The notes under the pieces: model-generated | What the model was told of the DNA's origin: nothing | What the model saw: only the letters and a program-made list of their open reading frames with translations | Databases searched by the model: none | In this document: piece after piece, positions 45,312-53,095 of the stretch | Layout: each line of letters starts with the position of its first letter | Numbering within the stretch: position 1 is the first letter of the stretch | Origin: Arthrobacter sp. | GTDB taxonomy: Bacteria; Actinomycetota; Actinomycetes; Actinomycetales; Micrococcaceae | Length of the DNA: 64,000 nucleotides | NCBI GenBank assembly: GCA_031277795.1 | Contig: JAITLQ010000007.1 | Location: 124,001-188,000 of the forward strand | Reading direction: 5' to 3' | Made by a program: the position numbers and the translations under genes

Positions 45312-46226
45312 ATGGCACAACGCCCTCCCCGGGTGCCCCACAGCGGCCGTCAGGGCCAGGGGACCCCGTCGCCCGCACCAGACCGGGACACCCCGGCCGC
45401 TGCCGAGCCGGCGACCGAGGCCCTGCCCCTCCTCGACGCCGCCGCCGTGGCCGCCGACCGCGAGGCCAAGGCCGGAACCACAGACGCCGGGGGCGCCAGG
45501 TCCGCCGCGGCGGACGGCGCGCCGAACCCGCAGGCCGACCCCGCGGCGTCGGCCACCGAACGCACCCAGCGCCTGAGCCTGGCCGCGGCGCGGTCCGCCG
45601 CCAAGCGCGGCGCCGACGCCGTGGGCCAGGGCGTGCGCAAGGCCAAGGAGGCCGTGGCCGAGGAGATCGAGGCCGACCTGGCGGGGGATCACCTGCCCGG
45701 CGGCGTGCGGCGCCGGCGGCGCCACGACCCGGCCGATCGCGAGCGCCGGCTCATCGAGCGCACGGCGCTCGAGGGGGCCATCCGGGACCCGGGTCACGCG
45801 CCGCAGGAACGCCCCAGCGCCCCCCGCGCCACGGCCCCCGTGCCGGCGAGGGCGCTGTCCACGCGGGTGCTGGCCTTGACACTCATCCTCATCGTGTCGG
45901 GCTTCATGCTCTTTCCCGCGGTGACGACCTACGTGCGCCAGAACGCCGAGCTGCGCAGCGCCCAGGCGCTCCTGGCGCAGGAGCAGCAGACCAAGGAAAA
46001 TCTGCAGGCGGAGCTGGATCGCTGGGACGATCCGGACTACGTGCGCCAGCAGGCCCGCGAACGGATCCAGCGCTTCCTGCCGGGGGAGAAGCGCTATGTC
46101 GTGATCGGCGTTCCGGAGGAGAGCGAGACCGAGTCGGACTCGGCGCTCACACCGGGCGAGTACCGCCAGGGACTACCCTGGGGTGACGGTCTCGTCGATT
46201 CCGTGGTGCGCACCTCGACCCCCTAG
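45312..46226 (+). CDS. FtsB/DivIC-family septum formation initiator
   Basis: 304 residues from ATG 45312. The first ~190 residues are a disordered Ala/Pro/Arg-rich cytoplasmic extension. A single membrane segment follows (about 194-216: STRVLALTLILIVSGFMLFPAVTTYV), then a coiled coil (RQNAELRSAQALLAQEQQTKENLQAELDRW) and the DPDYVRQQARERIQRFLPGEKRYVV motif that identifies the family. It joins FtsL/FtsQ in the divisome. The position between eno and DUF501-ppx is the conserved actinobacterial order. Confidence 0.93.
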   Translation: MAQRPPRVPHSGRQGQGTPSPAPDRDTPAAAEPATEALPLLDAAAVAADREAKAGTTDAGGARSAAADGAPNPQADPAASATERTQRLSLAAARSAAKRGADAVGQGVRKAKEAVAEEIEADLAGDHLPGGVRRRRRHDPADRERRLIERTALEGAIRDPGHAPQERPSAPRATAPVPARALSTRVLALTLILIVSGFMLFPAVTTYVRQNAELRSAQALLAQEQQTKENLQAELDRWDDPDYVRQQARERIQRFLPGEKRYVVIGVPEESETESDSALTPGEYRQGLPWGDGLVDSVVRTSTP

Positions 46227-46290
46227 GGGTTGCCTGCGCCCGCGTGAGCGGCGGGCCCGCCGGAGAAGTCATCCATCCCAAGGAGCGTCA

Positions 46291-47034
46291 GTGCCCACCC
46301 CCAGCGTGCCCGTGGCCGAGGCCCTCGCCGCCGCCGAGCGCACCCCCAGCCAGCAGGACCTCGACACCGTCTCGCGGCAGCTCGGGCGGCCGGCCCGCGA
46401 CATCGTGGAGATCGGTGCCCGCTGCGTGTGCGGCAACCCGCTCGTGGCCACGACGGCCCCCCGACTCTCCTCCGGCATCCCGTTCCCCACCACGTACTAC
46501 CTGACCCACCCGGTCATCACGGCCGCGGTGTCGCGGCTCGAGGCGGCCGGCGAGATGGTCACCATGAACGAACGCCTGGAGACGGACGAGGACCTCAAGG
46601 CGGCGCAGCTGCGCGCCCACGAGCACTACCTCGCCGTGCGGGCGGCGATCGGCGAACGCAGCGGCGTAGGCCCGGTCCCCGAGATCGACGGCGTCTCCGC
46701 CGGCGCCATGCCGGCGCGCGTGAAGTGCCTGCACGTCATGGTGGGGCACGCGCTGGCCGCCGGCCCCGGGGTGAACGCGCTCGGTGACGAGGCGCTCGCC
46801 AAGATCGCGCAGTGGTGGACGCCCGAGGTGTGCGCGTGCGCCGGCGCGTGGGACACCACGGCCCCCGTGCCCGAGCAGGATCGCTCGCGGCACGTGCGCA
46901 CGCAGGCCGGCGACCCCGAGGCCAAGCGGCGCGAGCGGGCGGCCAAGCGCGCGGCCCGCGAGGCGGCGGCCGATGCGGCAACTCAGGCCGCGGACGGCGC
47001 GGACGGCGCGGCAACGGACACGACGGAGGCCTGA
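46291..47034 (+). CDS. DUF501 family protein
   Basis: 247 residues from GTG 46291 with AAGGAGC ribosome site. The DUF501 core is recognised by CVCGNPLVATTAPRLSSGIPFPTTYYLTHP, RAHEHYLA, and VKCLHVMVGHALAAGPGVNALGDEAL. Four conserved cysteines/histidines suggest metal binding but the function is unknown. The Arg/Ala-rich tail (from about 205) is low complexity. It precedes ppx by 3 bases and follows ftsB, as in most actinobacteria. Confidence 0.93.
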   Translation: MPTPSVPVAEALAAAERTPSQQDLDTVSRQLGRPARDIVEIGARCVCGNPLVATTAPRLSSGIPFPTTYYLTHPVITAAVSRLEAAGEMVTMNERLETDEDLKAAQLRAHEHYLAVRAAIGERSGVGPVPEIDGVSAGAMPARVKCLHVMVGHALAAGPGVNALGDEALAKIAQWWTPEVCACAGAWDTTAPVPEQDRSRHVRTQAGDPEAKRRERAAKRAAREAAADAATQAADGADGAATDTTEA

Positions 47035-47037
47035 ACT

Positions 47038-47991
47038 ATGCGCGTTGCGGCGATCGACTGCGGCACGAACTCCCTGCGCCTGCTCGTGGCTGACACCCCG
47101 CAGGAGGGGCAGGTGAGCCTGAGCCAGGTGCACCGCTCCATGCGCGTGGTGCGCCTGGGGGAGGGGATCGACGCGACGGGTGAGTTTGCCCCGGCCGCGC
47201 TGGAGCGGACCTTCGCGGTCGCGGAGGAGATCGCCGCGATCCTGGCGCCGCTGCGGCCCGAGCGCGTGCGCTTTGTTGCCACCTCCGCCACGCGGGATGC
47301 CGGCAACCGCGAGGAGTTCATGGACGGGGTGCAGGCGCGCCTCGGCGTGCGCCCCGAGGTGATCTCCGGGGACGAGGAGGCGCGCCTGTCCTTCCTCGGC
47401 GCCACGAGCGGCGTCGATGCCGGCAGCCGCGAGCGCCTCCTGGTGGTCGACCTGGGAGGCGGCAGCACCGAGTGTGTGCTGGGCGACGGCCGCGGCGTCA
47501 TGGCCGCGCGCAGCGTCGACATGGGCGCCGTGCGTTTCACGGAGCGCTTCCTGCACTCCGATCCGCCCACGGCCGAGCAGATCGCCGCCGCCGAGGCCGC
47601 GACCCTCGAGCTGCTCGCCACGGTCGAGGAGAGCGTCGACCTGGCCAGCGTTGAGCGCGTGGTCGGCGTGGCCGGCACCATCACCACGGTGACGGCGCAC
47701 GCCCTGGATCTCCCCGCGTACTCCTCCGAGGCGATCAACGGCAAGGTGCTGCCGCTGGGGATCGTCGAGGCGGCGGCCTCCGAGCTGCTCTCCTGGCCCA
47801 AGCACCGCATCGCCTCGCTGCCGTACGTGCACCCGGGGCGCGTCGATGTCCTGCAGGCCGGCGCCGTCATCTGGCGCACCCTGCTGCGCCGGCTCGAGGC
47901 GCTCACCGAGCACCGCGTGCGCAGCGCGGTCACGAGCGAGTTCGACATCCTGGACGGGATCGCCCTGGATCTCGCCTCGAGACCCGCCTGA
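47038..47991 (+). CDS. ppx: Exopolyphosphatase / guanosine pentaphosphatase (Ppx/GppA family)
   Basis: 317 residues, the short actinobacterial Ppx2-like length. The ASKHA motifs are AIDCGTNSLRLLV (phosphate 1), SATRDAGNREEF, EVISGDEEARLSFLGA, VVDLGGGSTECVLG (phosphate 2) and VGVAGTITTVTA. It degrades polyphosphate or (p)ppGpp-related phosphates. Start ATG three bases after DUF501. Confidence 0.95.
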   Translation: MRVAAIDCGTNSLRLLVADTPQEGQVSLSQVHRSMRVVRLGEGIDATGEFAPAALERTFAVAEEIAAILAPLRPERVRFVATSATRDAGNREEFMDGVQARLGVRPEVISGDEEARLSFLGATSGVDAGSRERLLVVDLGGGSTECVLGDGRGVMAARSVDMGAVRFTERFLHSDPPTAEQIAAAEAATLELLATVEESVDLASVERVVGVAGTITTVTAHALDLPAYSSEAINGKVLPLGIVEAAASELLSWPKHRIASLPYVHPGRVDVLQAGAVIWRTLLRRLEALTEHRVRSAVTSEFDILDGIALDLASRPA

Positions 47992-48065
47992 CGCTTGCCG
48001 CTACGCCCGGGTAACCCGGGGGAGCGGTAGCCACTCTTGGCCCCGAAATCTAGTTCGTGGGAACT

Positions 48066-48094
48066 TTCACAAACCCCGGTGCGCGGCCTATCAT
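48066..48094 (+). promoter_or_regulatory. Promoter of the type II NADH dehydrogenase gene, probably leaderless
   Basis: TTCACA (48066-48071), 17 base spacer, TATCAT (48089-48094). The ATG begins six bases after the -10. GGAGG lies between but too close to the start to serve as a normal ribosome site. Confidence 0.6.
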
Positions 48095-48100
48095 GGAGGC

Positions 48101-49501
48101 ATGCCTACCACCCCCAAGCTCTCGGAGCGCCCGCGCATCCTCGTCGTCGGCGGCGGTTACCTCGGTTTCTACGTCGCCAAGAACCTGCAGAAGAAGGTCA
48201 AGGTTCACGGCGGCGTCGTGACCCTCGTTGACCCGCTGCCGTACATGACCTACCAGCCGTTCCTGCCGGAGGTGATGTCCGGTTCCATCGAGCCGCGCCA
48301 CATCACCGTGCCGCACGCCCGTCACCTGCGTGACACCGAGCTGCTGCAGGGCAAGGTCACCAAGATCGACCACGCCACCAAGACCGCCACGGTCGAGGGC
48401 GTGGACGGCGTCGAGTTCGCCGTGCCGTACCAGGACGTCGTGGTCGCCGCCGGCGCCATCACCAAGACCTTCCCGATCCCGGGCCTGGCCCAGGCCGGCA
48501 TTGGCGTGAAGCGCGTCGAGGAGGCCATCTTCCTGCGCGATCACGTCCAGGAGCGCATCCAGTTCGCCGACAACACGGCGGACGAGGAGGCCCGCAAGCG
48601 CGCGCTGCGCTTCATCGTGGTCGGCGGCGGCTTCAACGGCGTCGAGACCATCTCCGAGCTGCAGGACGCCGCCCGCCTGGCGGCCGAGCGCTCCAACAAC
48701 ATCACCCCGGCCGACCTGGACTTCCAGCTCGTCGAGGCGATGCCGAAGATCATGCCCGAGATCAAGGCTGAGACCGCCGAGTGGGTCGTGGAGCACCTGC
48801 GCTCCCGCGGCATCAACGTGCGCCTGCAGACCTCGCTCGGCGACGCCACGGACAAGCACCTGAAGCTGACCTCCATGGCCAACGATGAGACCAAGGGCCA
48901 GGTCATCGACGAGTTCGACGTCGACACCCTGATCTGGACCGCCGGTGTCCAGGCCAACCCCATGGTGCGCAACACCGACTTCACGGTGGAGCCTCGCGGC
49001 CGCCTCGTCGTCGATGCCTCCCTGCGCGCGCTCGACGCGGACGGCAAGGTCATCGAGGGCGCCTGGTCCGCCGGCGACGTCGCCGCCGTGCCGGATCTCT
49101 CGGGCCAGGGCCTGCCGGATAACACCTGCGTCCCCAACGCCCAGCATGCCGTGCGTCAGGCCAAGCGCCTGGCCAAGAACGTGTACGCCGCCCGCTACGG
49201 CGTCGGCAAGGTCACCGACTACAAGCATGAGCCCCTCGGCGCCGTCGCCGGCCTGGGCTACGGCAAGGGCGTCGCCAAGATCATCAAGTTCCCCCTCAAG
49301 GGCTTCCTGGCCTGGGCCGCGCACCGCGGCTACCACGGCTTCGCGATGCCCACGTGGGAGCGCAAGTTCCGCGTGTTCGGCGGCTGGTTCAACCAGCTGA
49401 TCTCGGGTCGCGACGTGTGGGGCGTGCGCAACGTCCAGCAGCCGCACGCCGACTTTGTCGAGGCGGCCACGCCGAAGCCGAAGCCGGCCGAGAGCAAGTA
49501 A
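48101..49501 (+). CDS. ndh: Type II NADH dehydrogenase
   Basis: 466 residues. It oxidises NADH and reduces menaquinone without proton pumping, at the inner face of the membrane. FAD-binding GGGYLGFYVAKNL near residue 15, NADH-binding GGGFNGVETISEL near 175 and the family motif WSAGDVAAVPD are present. The carboxyl-terminal amphipathic region (FPLKGFLAWAAHRGYHG ... VFGGWFNQLISGRD) is the membrane-binding part. Monocistronic, bounded by a promoter and a U-tract terminator. Confidence 0.94.
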   Translation: MPTTPKLSERPRILVVGGGYLGFYVAKNLQKKVKVHGGVVTLVDPLPYMTYQPFLPEVMSGSIEPRHITVPHARHLRDTELLQGKVTKIDHATKTATVEGVDGVEFAVPYQDVVVAAGAITKTFPIPGLAQAGIGVKRVEEAIFLRDHVQERIQFADNTADEEARKRALRFIVVGGGFNGVETISELQDAARLAAERSNNITPADLDFQLVEAMPKIMPEIKAETAEWVVEHLRSRGINVRLQTSLGDATDKHLKLTSMANDETKGQVIDEFDVDTLIWTAGVQANPMVRNTDFTVEPRGRLVVDASLRALDADGKVIEGAWSAGDVAAVPDLSGQGLPDNTCVPNAQHAVRQAKRLAKNVYAARYGVGKVTDYKHEPLGAVAGLGYGKGVAKIIKFPLKGFLAWAAHRGYHGFAMPTWERKFRVFGGWFNQLISGRDVWGVRNVQQPHADFVEAATPKPKPAESK

Positions 49502-49515
49502 GGCTCGCTCGCCCG

Positions 49516-49560
49516 AACGCGGGTGGCCCCGGGGACTTCCCCGGGGCCACCCGCGTTTTT
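49516..49560 (+). terminator. Intrinsic terminator with U-tract
   Basis: 19 bp perfect inverted repeat (49516-49534 with 49539-49557), loop ACTT, ending in five Ts. The clearest intrinsic terminator of the window. Confidence 0.93.
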
Positions 49561-49700
49561 GTGTCTCATCGGGTGCATCGTCAGCGGATTCAGTGGTGAA
49601 AGCGCCGTGATGGATGCGGGAACGACGGCGCGATGACAGAATGGTGATCAGCGCCACCTTCAGGCACGGTGGCACCACCAGACAAGGAAACCGATAGACC

Positions 49701-51077
49701 ATGGCGAAGTATCGCGTACAGAACCCCGCGACGGGTGAGCTGATCGAGAGCTTCGATCCCGCCACCGATCAAGAGATCGAGGCGAGCCTCGTGGCGGCCG
49801 AGACGGCGTACCGCGCGTGGCGCGAGCGCAGCGTGCAGGAGCGCGCCGCGGTGATCAAGCGGGCGGCCGAGCTCTTCGAGGAGCGCAAGGACGAGCTGGC
49901 CAGGCTCATCTCCCTCGAGATGGGCAAGACCTACGCCGAGTCGGTGGACGAGGTCGAGTTCGCCGCCTCCATCATCGAGTACTACGCGGTGCACGGCCCC
50001 TCGCTCATCACCGACCGCGAGATCCCCAGCACCGTGCCGGGCAAGGCCGTCATCGAGCAGCTCCCGATCGGGGCCCTGCTTGGCGTCATGCCGTGGAACT
50101 TCCCCTACTACCAGGTGGCCCGTTTCGCTGCGCCGAACCTGCTGCTTGGCAACACGATCATCCTGAAGCACGCCGACATCTGCGCGCGCTCGGCCCTGAC
50201 CGTGCAGGAGATCTTCGAGCAGGCCGGTGCCCCCGTCGGCGCCTACCAGAACTCCTTCGCGAGCCACGATCAGATCGCCGCGATGATCGCCGATCCGCGC
50301 GTGCAGGGCGTCTCCCTGACGGGCTCTGAGCGCGCGGGCGCCATCATCGGCGCGCAGGCCGGCACGCACCTGAAGAAGGCCGTTCTGGAGCTGGGCGGCA
50401 TCGATCCCATGGTCGTGCTCGACTCCGCCGACGTGGCCTCCGTGGCCAAGGCGGCGTGGGACTTCCGCACGTACAACGTGGGCCAGGTCTGCAACTCGAA
50501 CAAGCGCCTCATCGTCATGGAGGACATCTACGACGAGTTCGTGGCCGAGCTGGTCAAGCTCGCCACGGGCCTGACGCCCGGCGATCAGCTGAACATGCAG
50601 GACGGGCAGTACGCACCCATGTCCTCGCGCGCCGCGGCGGAGACGGTCGACGCGCAGGTGCGTCAGGCCGTGGTCGAGGGCGCCCGCGTCCTCGCCGGCG
50701 GCGTCCTCAGCGAGGGCCCGGCGGCGTACTACGCCCCCACGGTGCTCGTGGACGTCCCCGTGGACTGCCCGTCCTACCGCGAGGAGATCTTCGGCCCGGT
50801 GGCCACGGTCTACAAGGTCAGCAGCGACGCCGAGGCGCTGGCCCTGGCCAACGACTGCGCCCTGGGCCTGGGCGGTTCGGTGTTCTCCGAGGACGAGGCC
50901 CGGGCGGCCGCCGTCGCCTCGAGGCTCGAGGTGGGCATGGCCCATGTCAACACGATCGCCGCCGAGTCCGCCGAGCTGCCTTTCGGTGGCGTCAAGCGCT
51001 CGGGCTTCGGCCGCGAGATGGGCCCCATCGGCATCGGCGAGTTTGCCAACCAGCGCCTGTACTTCGTGGCGAAGTAG
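49701..51077 (+). CDS. NAD(P)-dependent succinate-semialdehyde dehydrogenase (aldehyde dehydrogenase family)
   Basis: 458 residues, the short form of the family typical of Sad/GabD2-like enzymes. It oxidises an aldehyde to its acid. MPWNFPYYQ, the GSERAGAIIG nucleotide loop, general base Glu230 in LELGGIDP and nucleophile Cys264 in GQVCNSNKR are in place. It has its own region and terminator. It could finish GABA or guanidinobutyrate breakdown begun by the 21-26 kb cluster, but no gene linkage shows that. Confidence 0.93.
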   Translation: MAKYRVQNPATGELIESFDPATDQEIEASLVAAETAYRAWRERSVQERAAVIKRAAELFEERKDELARLISLEMGKTYAESVDEVEFAASIIEYYAVHGPSLITDREIPSTVPGKAVIEQLPIGALLGVMPWNFPYYQVARFAAPNLLLGNTIILKHADICARSALTVQEIFEQAGAPVGAYQNSFASHDQIAAMIADPRVQGVSLTGSERAGAIIGAQAGTHLKKAVLELGGIDPMVVLDSADVASVAKAAWDFRTYNVGQVCNSNKRLIVMEDIYDEFVAELVKLATGLTPGDQLNMQDGQYAPMSSRAAAETVDAQVRQAVVEGARVLAGGVLSEGPAAYYAPTVLVDVPVDCPSYREEIFGPVATVYKVSSDAEALALANDCALGLGGSVFSEDEARAAAVASRLEVGMAHVNTIAAESAELPFGGVKRSGFGREMGPIGIGEFANQRLYFVAK

Positions 51078-51101
51078 GGCGGCGCGGCGCATGGCCGCAC
51101 C

Positions 51102-51153
51102 CAGAACGACGGCGGGTCGGTCACCTCAAAGTGACCGACCCGCCGTCGTTCTG
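51102..51153 (+). terminator. Terminator after the aldehyde dehydrogenase gene
   Basis: 23 bp perfect inverted repeat (51102-51124 with 51131-51153), loop CTCAAA. Confidence 0.85.
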
Positions 51154-51170
51154 TCGCTGTGCTTTCCCAC

Positions 51171-51176
51171 TAAACT
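51171..51176 (+). promoter_or_regulatory. Candidate -10 of the tRNA gene
   Basis: TAAACT is 32 bases before the mature tRNA 5' end, a suitable distance for a short leader. The -35 is unclear. Confidence 0.4.
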
Positions 51177-51207
51177 GGTGCGAGTGCCCCACCGGCGGTG
51201 GGTGCTC

Positions 51208-51281
51208 GCCCCCATAGCCCAATTGGCAGAGGCAACCGACTTAAAATCGGTCAAGTGTCGGTTCGAACCCGACTGGGGGTA
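51208..51281 (+). tRNA. tRNA with anticodon UAA (tRNA-Leu), short variable loop
   Basis: A full cloverleaf can be drawn: acceptor GCCCCCA with TGGGGGT (first pair G-U), D arm GCC...GGC, anticodon stem ACCGA/TCGGT with loop CTTAAAA (anticodon TAA at 51242-51244), five-base variable loop CAAGT, T arm GTCGG-TTCGAAC-CCGAC, discriminator A. UAA reads UUA (Leu). Leucine tRNAs normally have a long variable arm; this one does not. The CCA end is only partly encoded (CCG follows). Confidence 0.9.
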
Positions 51282-51338
51282 CCGCCTGAGGGGAACCTCT
51301 GCGCGCGGTGCGTGCAGCGAGGGAAGACGGGGGTACCG

Positions 51339-51674
51339 GTGCGCAGGGCTCTTCGTGTGGCACCTGGGGTTCTGGTCGCCGTGGGTCTCGCATGTGGGCT
51401 GATGGCTTGGCTGATGCCTTCCCTTGCACCGGCCGTGACGGCGTTTCTTGGCATCGGGTGCATAGCTCAGGTGGTCGGAGGAACCATCCTCTTCCGTGAC
51501 TATGACGGTGGGGGATCGAGGCTGTTCGACGACCATCCCGAGGGTCAGATCGTCGCCGGGCTATGGTTCATCGGTTCCGGCGTCCTGTGGGGCGGCGTCT
51601 TGGCCCTGCTCATGTTCTTGCTTCTGAACGCGGGGATGAGCATCGATTCCATCCTGCCGGTGTGGCTGTCATGA
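51339..51674 (+). CDS. Small membrane protein of unknown function
   Basis: 111 residues from GTG 51339, with three hydrophobic stretches: VAPGVLVAVGLACGLMAWLM, PAVTAFLGIGCIAQVVGGTILF and VAGLWFIGSGVLWGGVLALLMFLLL. A loop of about 20 residues (RDYDGGGSRLFDDHPEGQ) lies between the second and third. No family recognised. Its stop overlaps the metallophosphoesterase start (ATGA), implying translational coupling. The start is uncertain. Confidence 0.65.
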   Translation: MRRALRVAPGVLVAVGLACGLMAWLMPSLAPAVTAFLGIGCIAQVVGGTILFRDYDGGGSRLFDDHPEGQIVAGLWFIGSGVLWGGVLALLMFLLLNAGMSIDSILPVWLS

Positions 51675-52441
51675 AAGGTCTAGACATGAGCGGTGTGGGG
51701 TTTGCCGGCGATTGGCGCGGAAATACCAAATGGGCCGTTGCGGCGATCGGCTTCGCCGCGACGCAGGGGATCATCCAGCTGATCCACGTGGGCGACTTCG
51801 GCTACACCTTTGAGCGCTCCTTTCTCGACGCCCTCGAGGCCGCCTGCACCGAGCACGATGTGCGGATCACGGCGGTTCGGGGCAACAACGACAGCACCTC
51901 CTTCCTCGAAGAATGGCCCTCGGAGGCGGGTAGCGAGATCCGCCTCCGGCCGCACGTGGCCGTGGCGCCGGATAGGTATCGCTGGGTACACGGCGGACTC
52001 ACGTTTCTCGCCTTGGGCGGTGCCGGATCCATCGATCGGATTCAGCGCACCGTGGGCGAGAGCTGGTGGGCCAACGAACGCCTCGACCCAGCCATCGTCG
52101 CCTCGCTCACCGACCCCTGCGACGTCGTGATCTCGCACGACTGCCCCGATCGGGTCGTCCTCGACCTCGATCCTGGATTCGGCGAGTACTTCGAACGGCC
52201 GGACCCGGGGGTACTGGGCTATTGCGCCCAGAACCGGGCGCTGCTCGTGCGCGCGGTGGACGCGGTTCGCCCGTCCCTGCTGGTGCACGGGCACTACCAC
52301 CGGCGCTCGGATCACCGGCGTCCGCTCCCGGCGCTTCCCGGTCGCGATCCCGAGTTCACGCGGGTTGTCGGCCTGGACTGCGACGGCAGCACCTGGGGGG
52401 ATGACGTGCTGACGCTCGACGAGGCCCTGGGGCGGTCCTGA
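51671..52441 (+). CDS. Calcineurin-like metallophosphoesterase
   Basis: 256 residues from ATG 51671; an in-frame ATG at 51686 with AAAGG before it is the alternative. The dimetal motifs are present in order: GDWRGN (in place of the usual D-x-H), IHVGDFGY, RGNNDS, ISHDCPD and HGHYHRR. Members hydrolyse phosphodiesters or phosphomonoesters in the cytoplasm; substrate unknown. Coupled to the small membrane protein gene upstream. Confidence 0.88.
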   Translation: MKGLDMSGVGFAGDWRGNTKWAVAAIGFAATQGIIQLIHVGDFGYTFERSFLDALEAACTEHDVRITAVRGNNDSTSFLEEWPSEAGSEIRLRPHVAVAPDRYRWVHGGLTFLALGGAGSIDRIQRTVGESWWANERLDPAIVASLTDPCDVVISHDCPDRVVLDLDPGFGEYFERPDPGVLGYCAQNRALLVRAVDAVRPSLLVHGHYHRRSDHRRPLPALPGRDPEFTRVVGLDCDGSTWGDDVLTLDEALGRS

Positions 52442-52471
52442 CCCTGCCCGCGGTAGGCGCTCCCGACGTGG

Positions 52472-53095
52472 CTACGCTCCCAGCGCCCCCACGAGGGCAG
52501 CAAAGGCGTCGTGGTGGCGCTGGGCCAGCGCCGGGTTCTGCGCGGCGTCGATGCCCGCCTCACGAATGGCACCCACCAGGAGCGCGGCCGTCGCACCGGC
52601 GTCGAGCCCCTCGCGAACCTGGTGCCGCGCCTGCGCCTTCTCCAGCTCCAGCGTGATGACTTCGAGCGTGGCCTGCGATCCCACGCCGCGGCGTCTGCCC
52701 GCCATCAGATGCGGGCCGCTCACGTTGTAGAACAGCCCCAGCTCCCGCACGGTGGCGACCTCCAGCATGGCCGTCAGCGACGCAGCGATGCGCTCCACCC
52801 AGCCTTCGGCCCGGTCCCGGTGGGCCTTGGCCCCCTCGAGCACGCGGCGGCCCAGCACCTGATAGGCCTCGGCCAGCAGCTGCGTGCGCCCCTCGGGAAA
52901 GTGCGCGTACAGCGTGGCCCGCGAGGTCCCCGCCGCCTGGGTGATGCGCGCGACCGTCGCTTCCTCCAGGCCCACCCTGCCCACGACGTCGAGCGCGCTC
53001 GCCACGAGATCCTCCCGCGTGCGCCGACGCTGGCGCTCCCGCAGGGAGGGCGGTGGCGCGGTGGAGCTGCTCGACGTCGTGGGGTTCAGGCTCAT
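52472..53095 (-). CDS. TetR-family transcriptional regulator
   Basis: 207 residues. Basic helix-turn-helix region RRRTREDLVASALDVVGRVGLEEATVARITQAAGTSRATLYAHFPEG (about 22-68), then the ligand domain. Four-base overlap with the end of the kinase/aminotransferase fusion gene upstream, so it is the second gene of that operon. The palindrome at 55471-55487 before the operon is its likely operator. Confidence 0.92.
   Translation of the reverse strand: MSLNPTTSSSSTAPPPSLRERQRRRTREDLVASALDVVGRVGLEEATVARITQAAGTSRATLYAHFPEGRTQLLAEAYQVLGRRVLEGAKAHRDRAEGWVERIAASLTAMLEVATVRELGLFYNVSGPHLMAGRRRGVGSQATLEVITLELEKAQARHQVREGLDAGATAALLVGAIREAGIDAAQNPALAQRHHDAFAALVGALGA

Noticed and set aside
51240-51246. A suppressor tRNA reading UAA
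   Set aside because: The anticodon loop CTTAAAA places UAA (reads UUA) at positions 34-36 with U33 in place; reading it as UUA would need a shifted loop.
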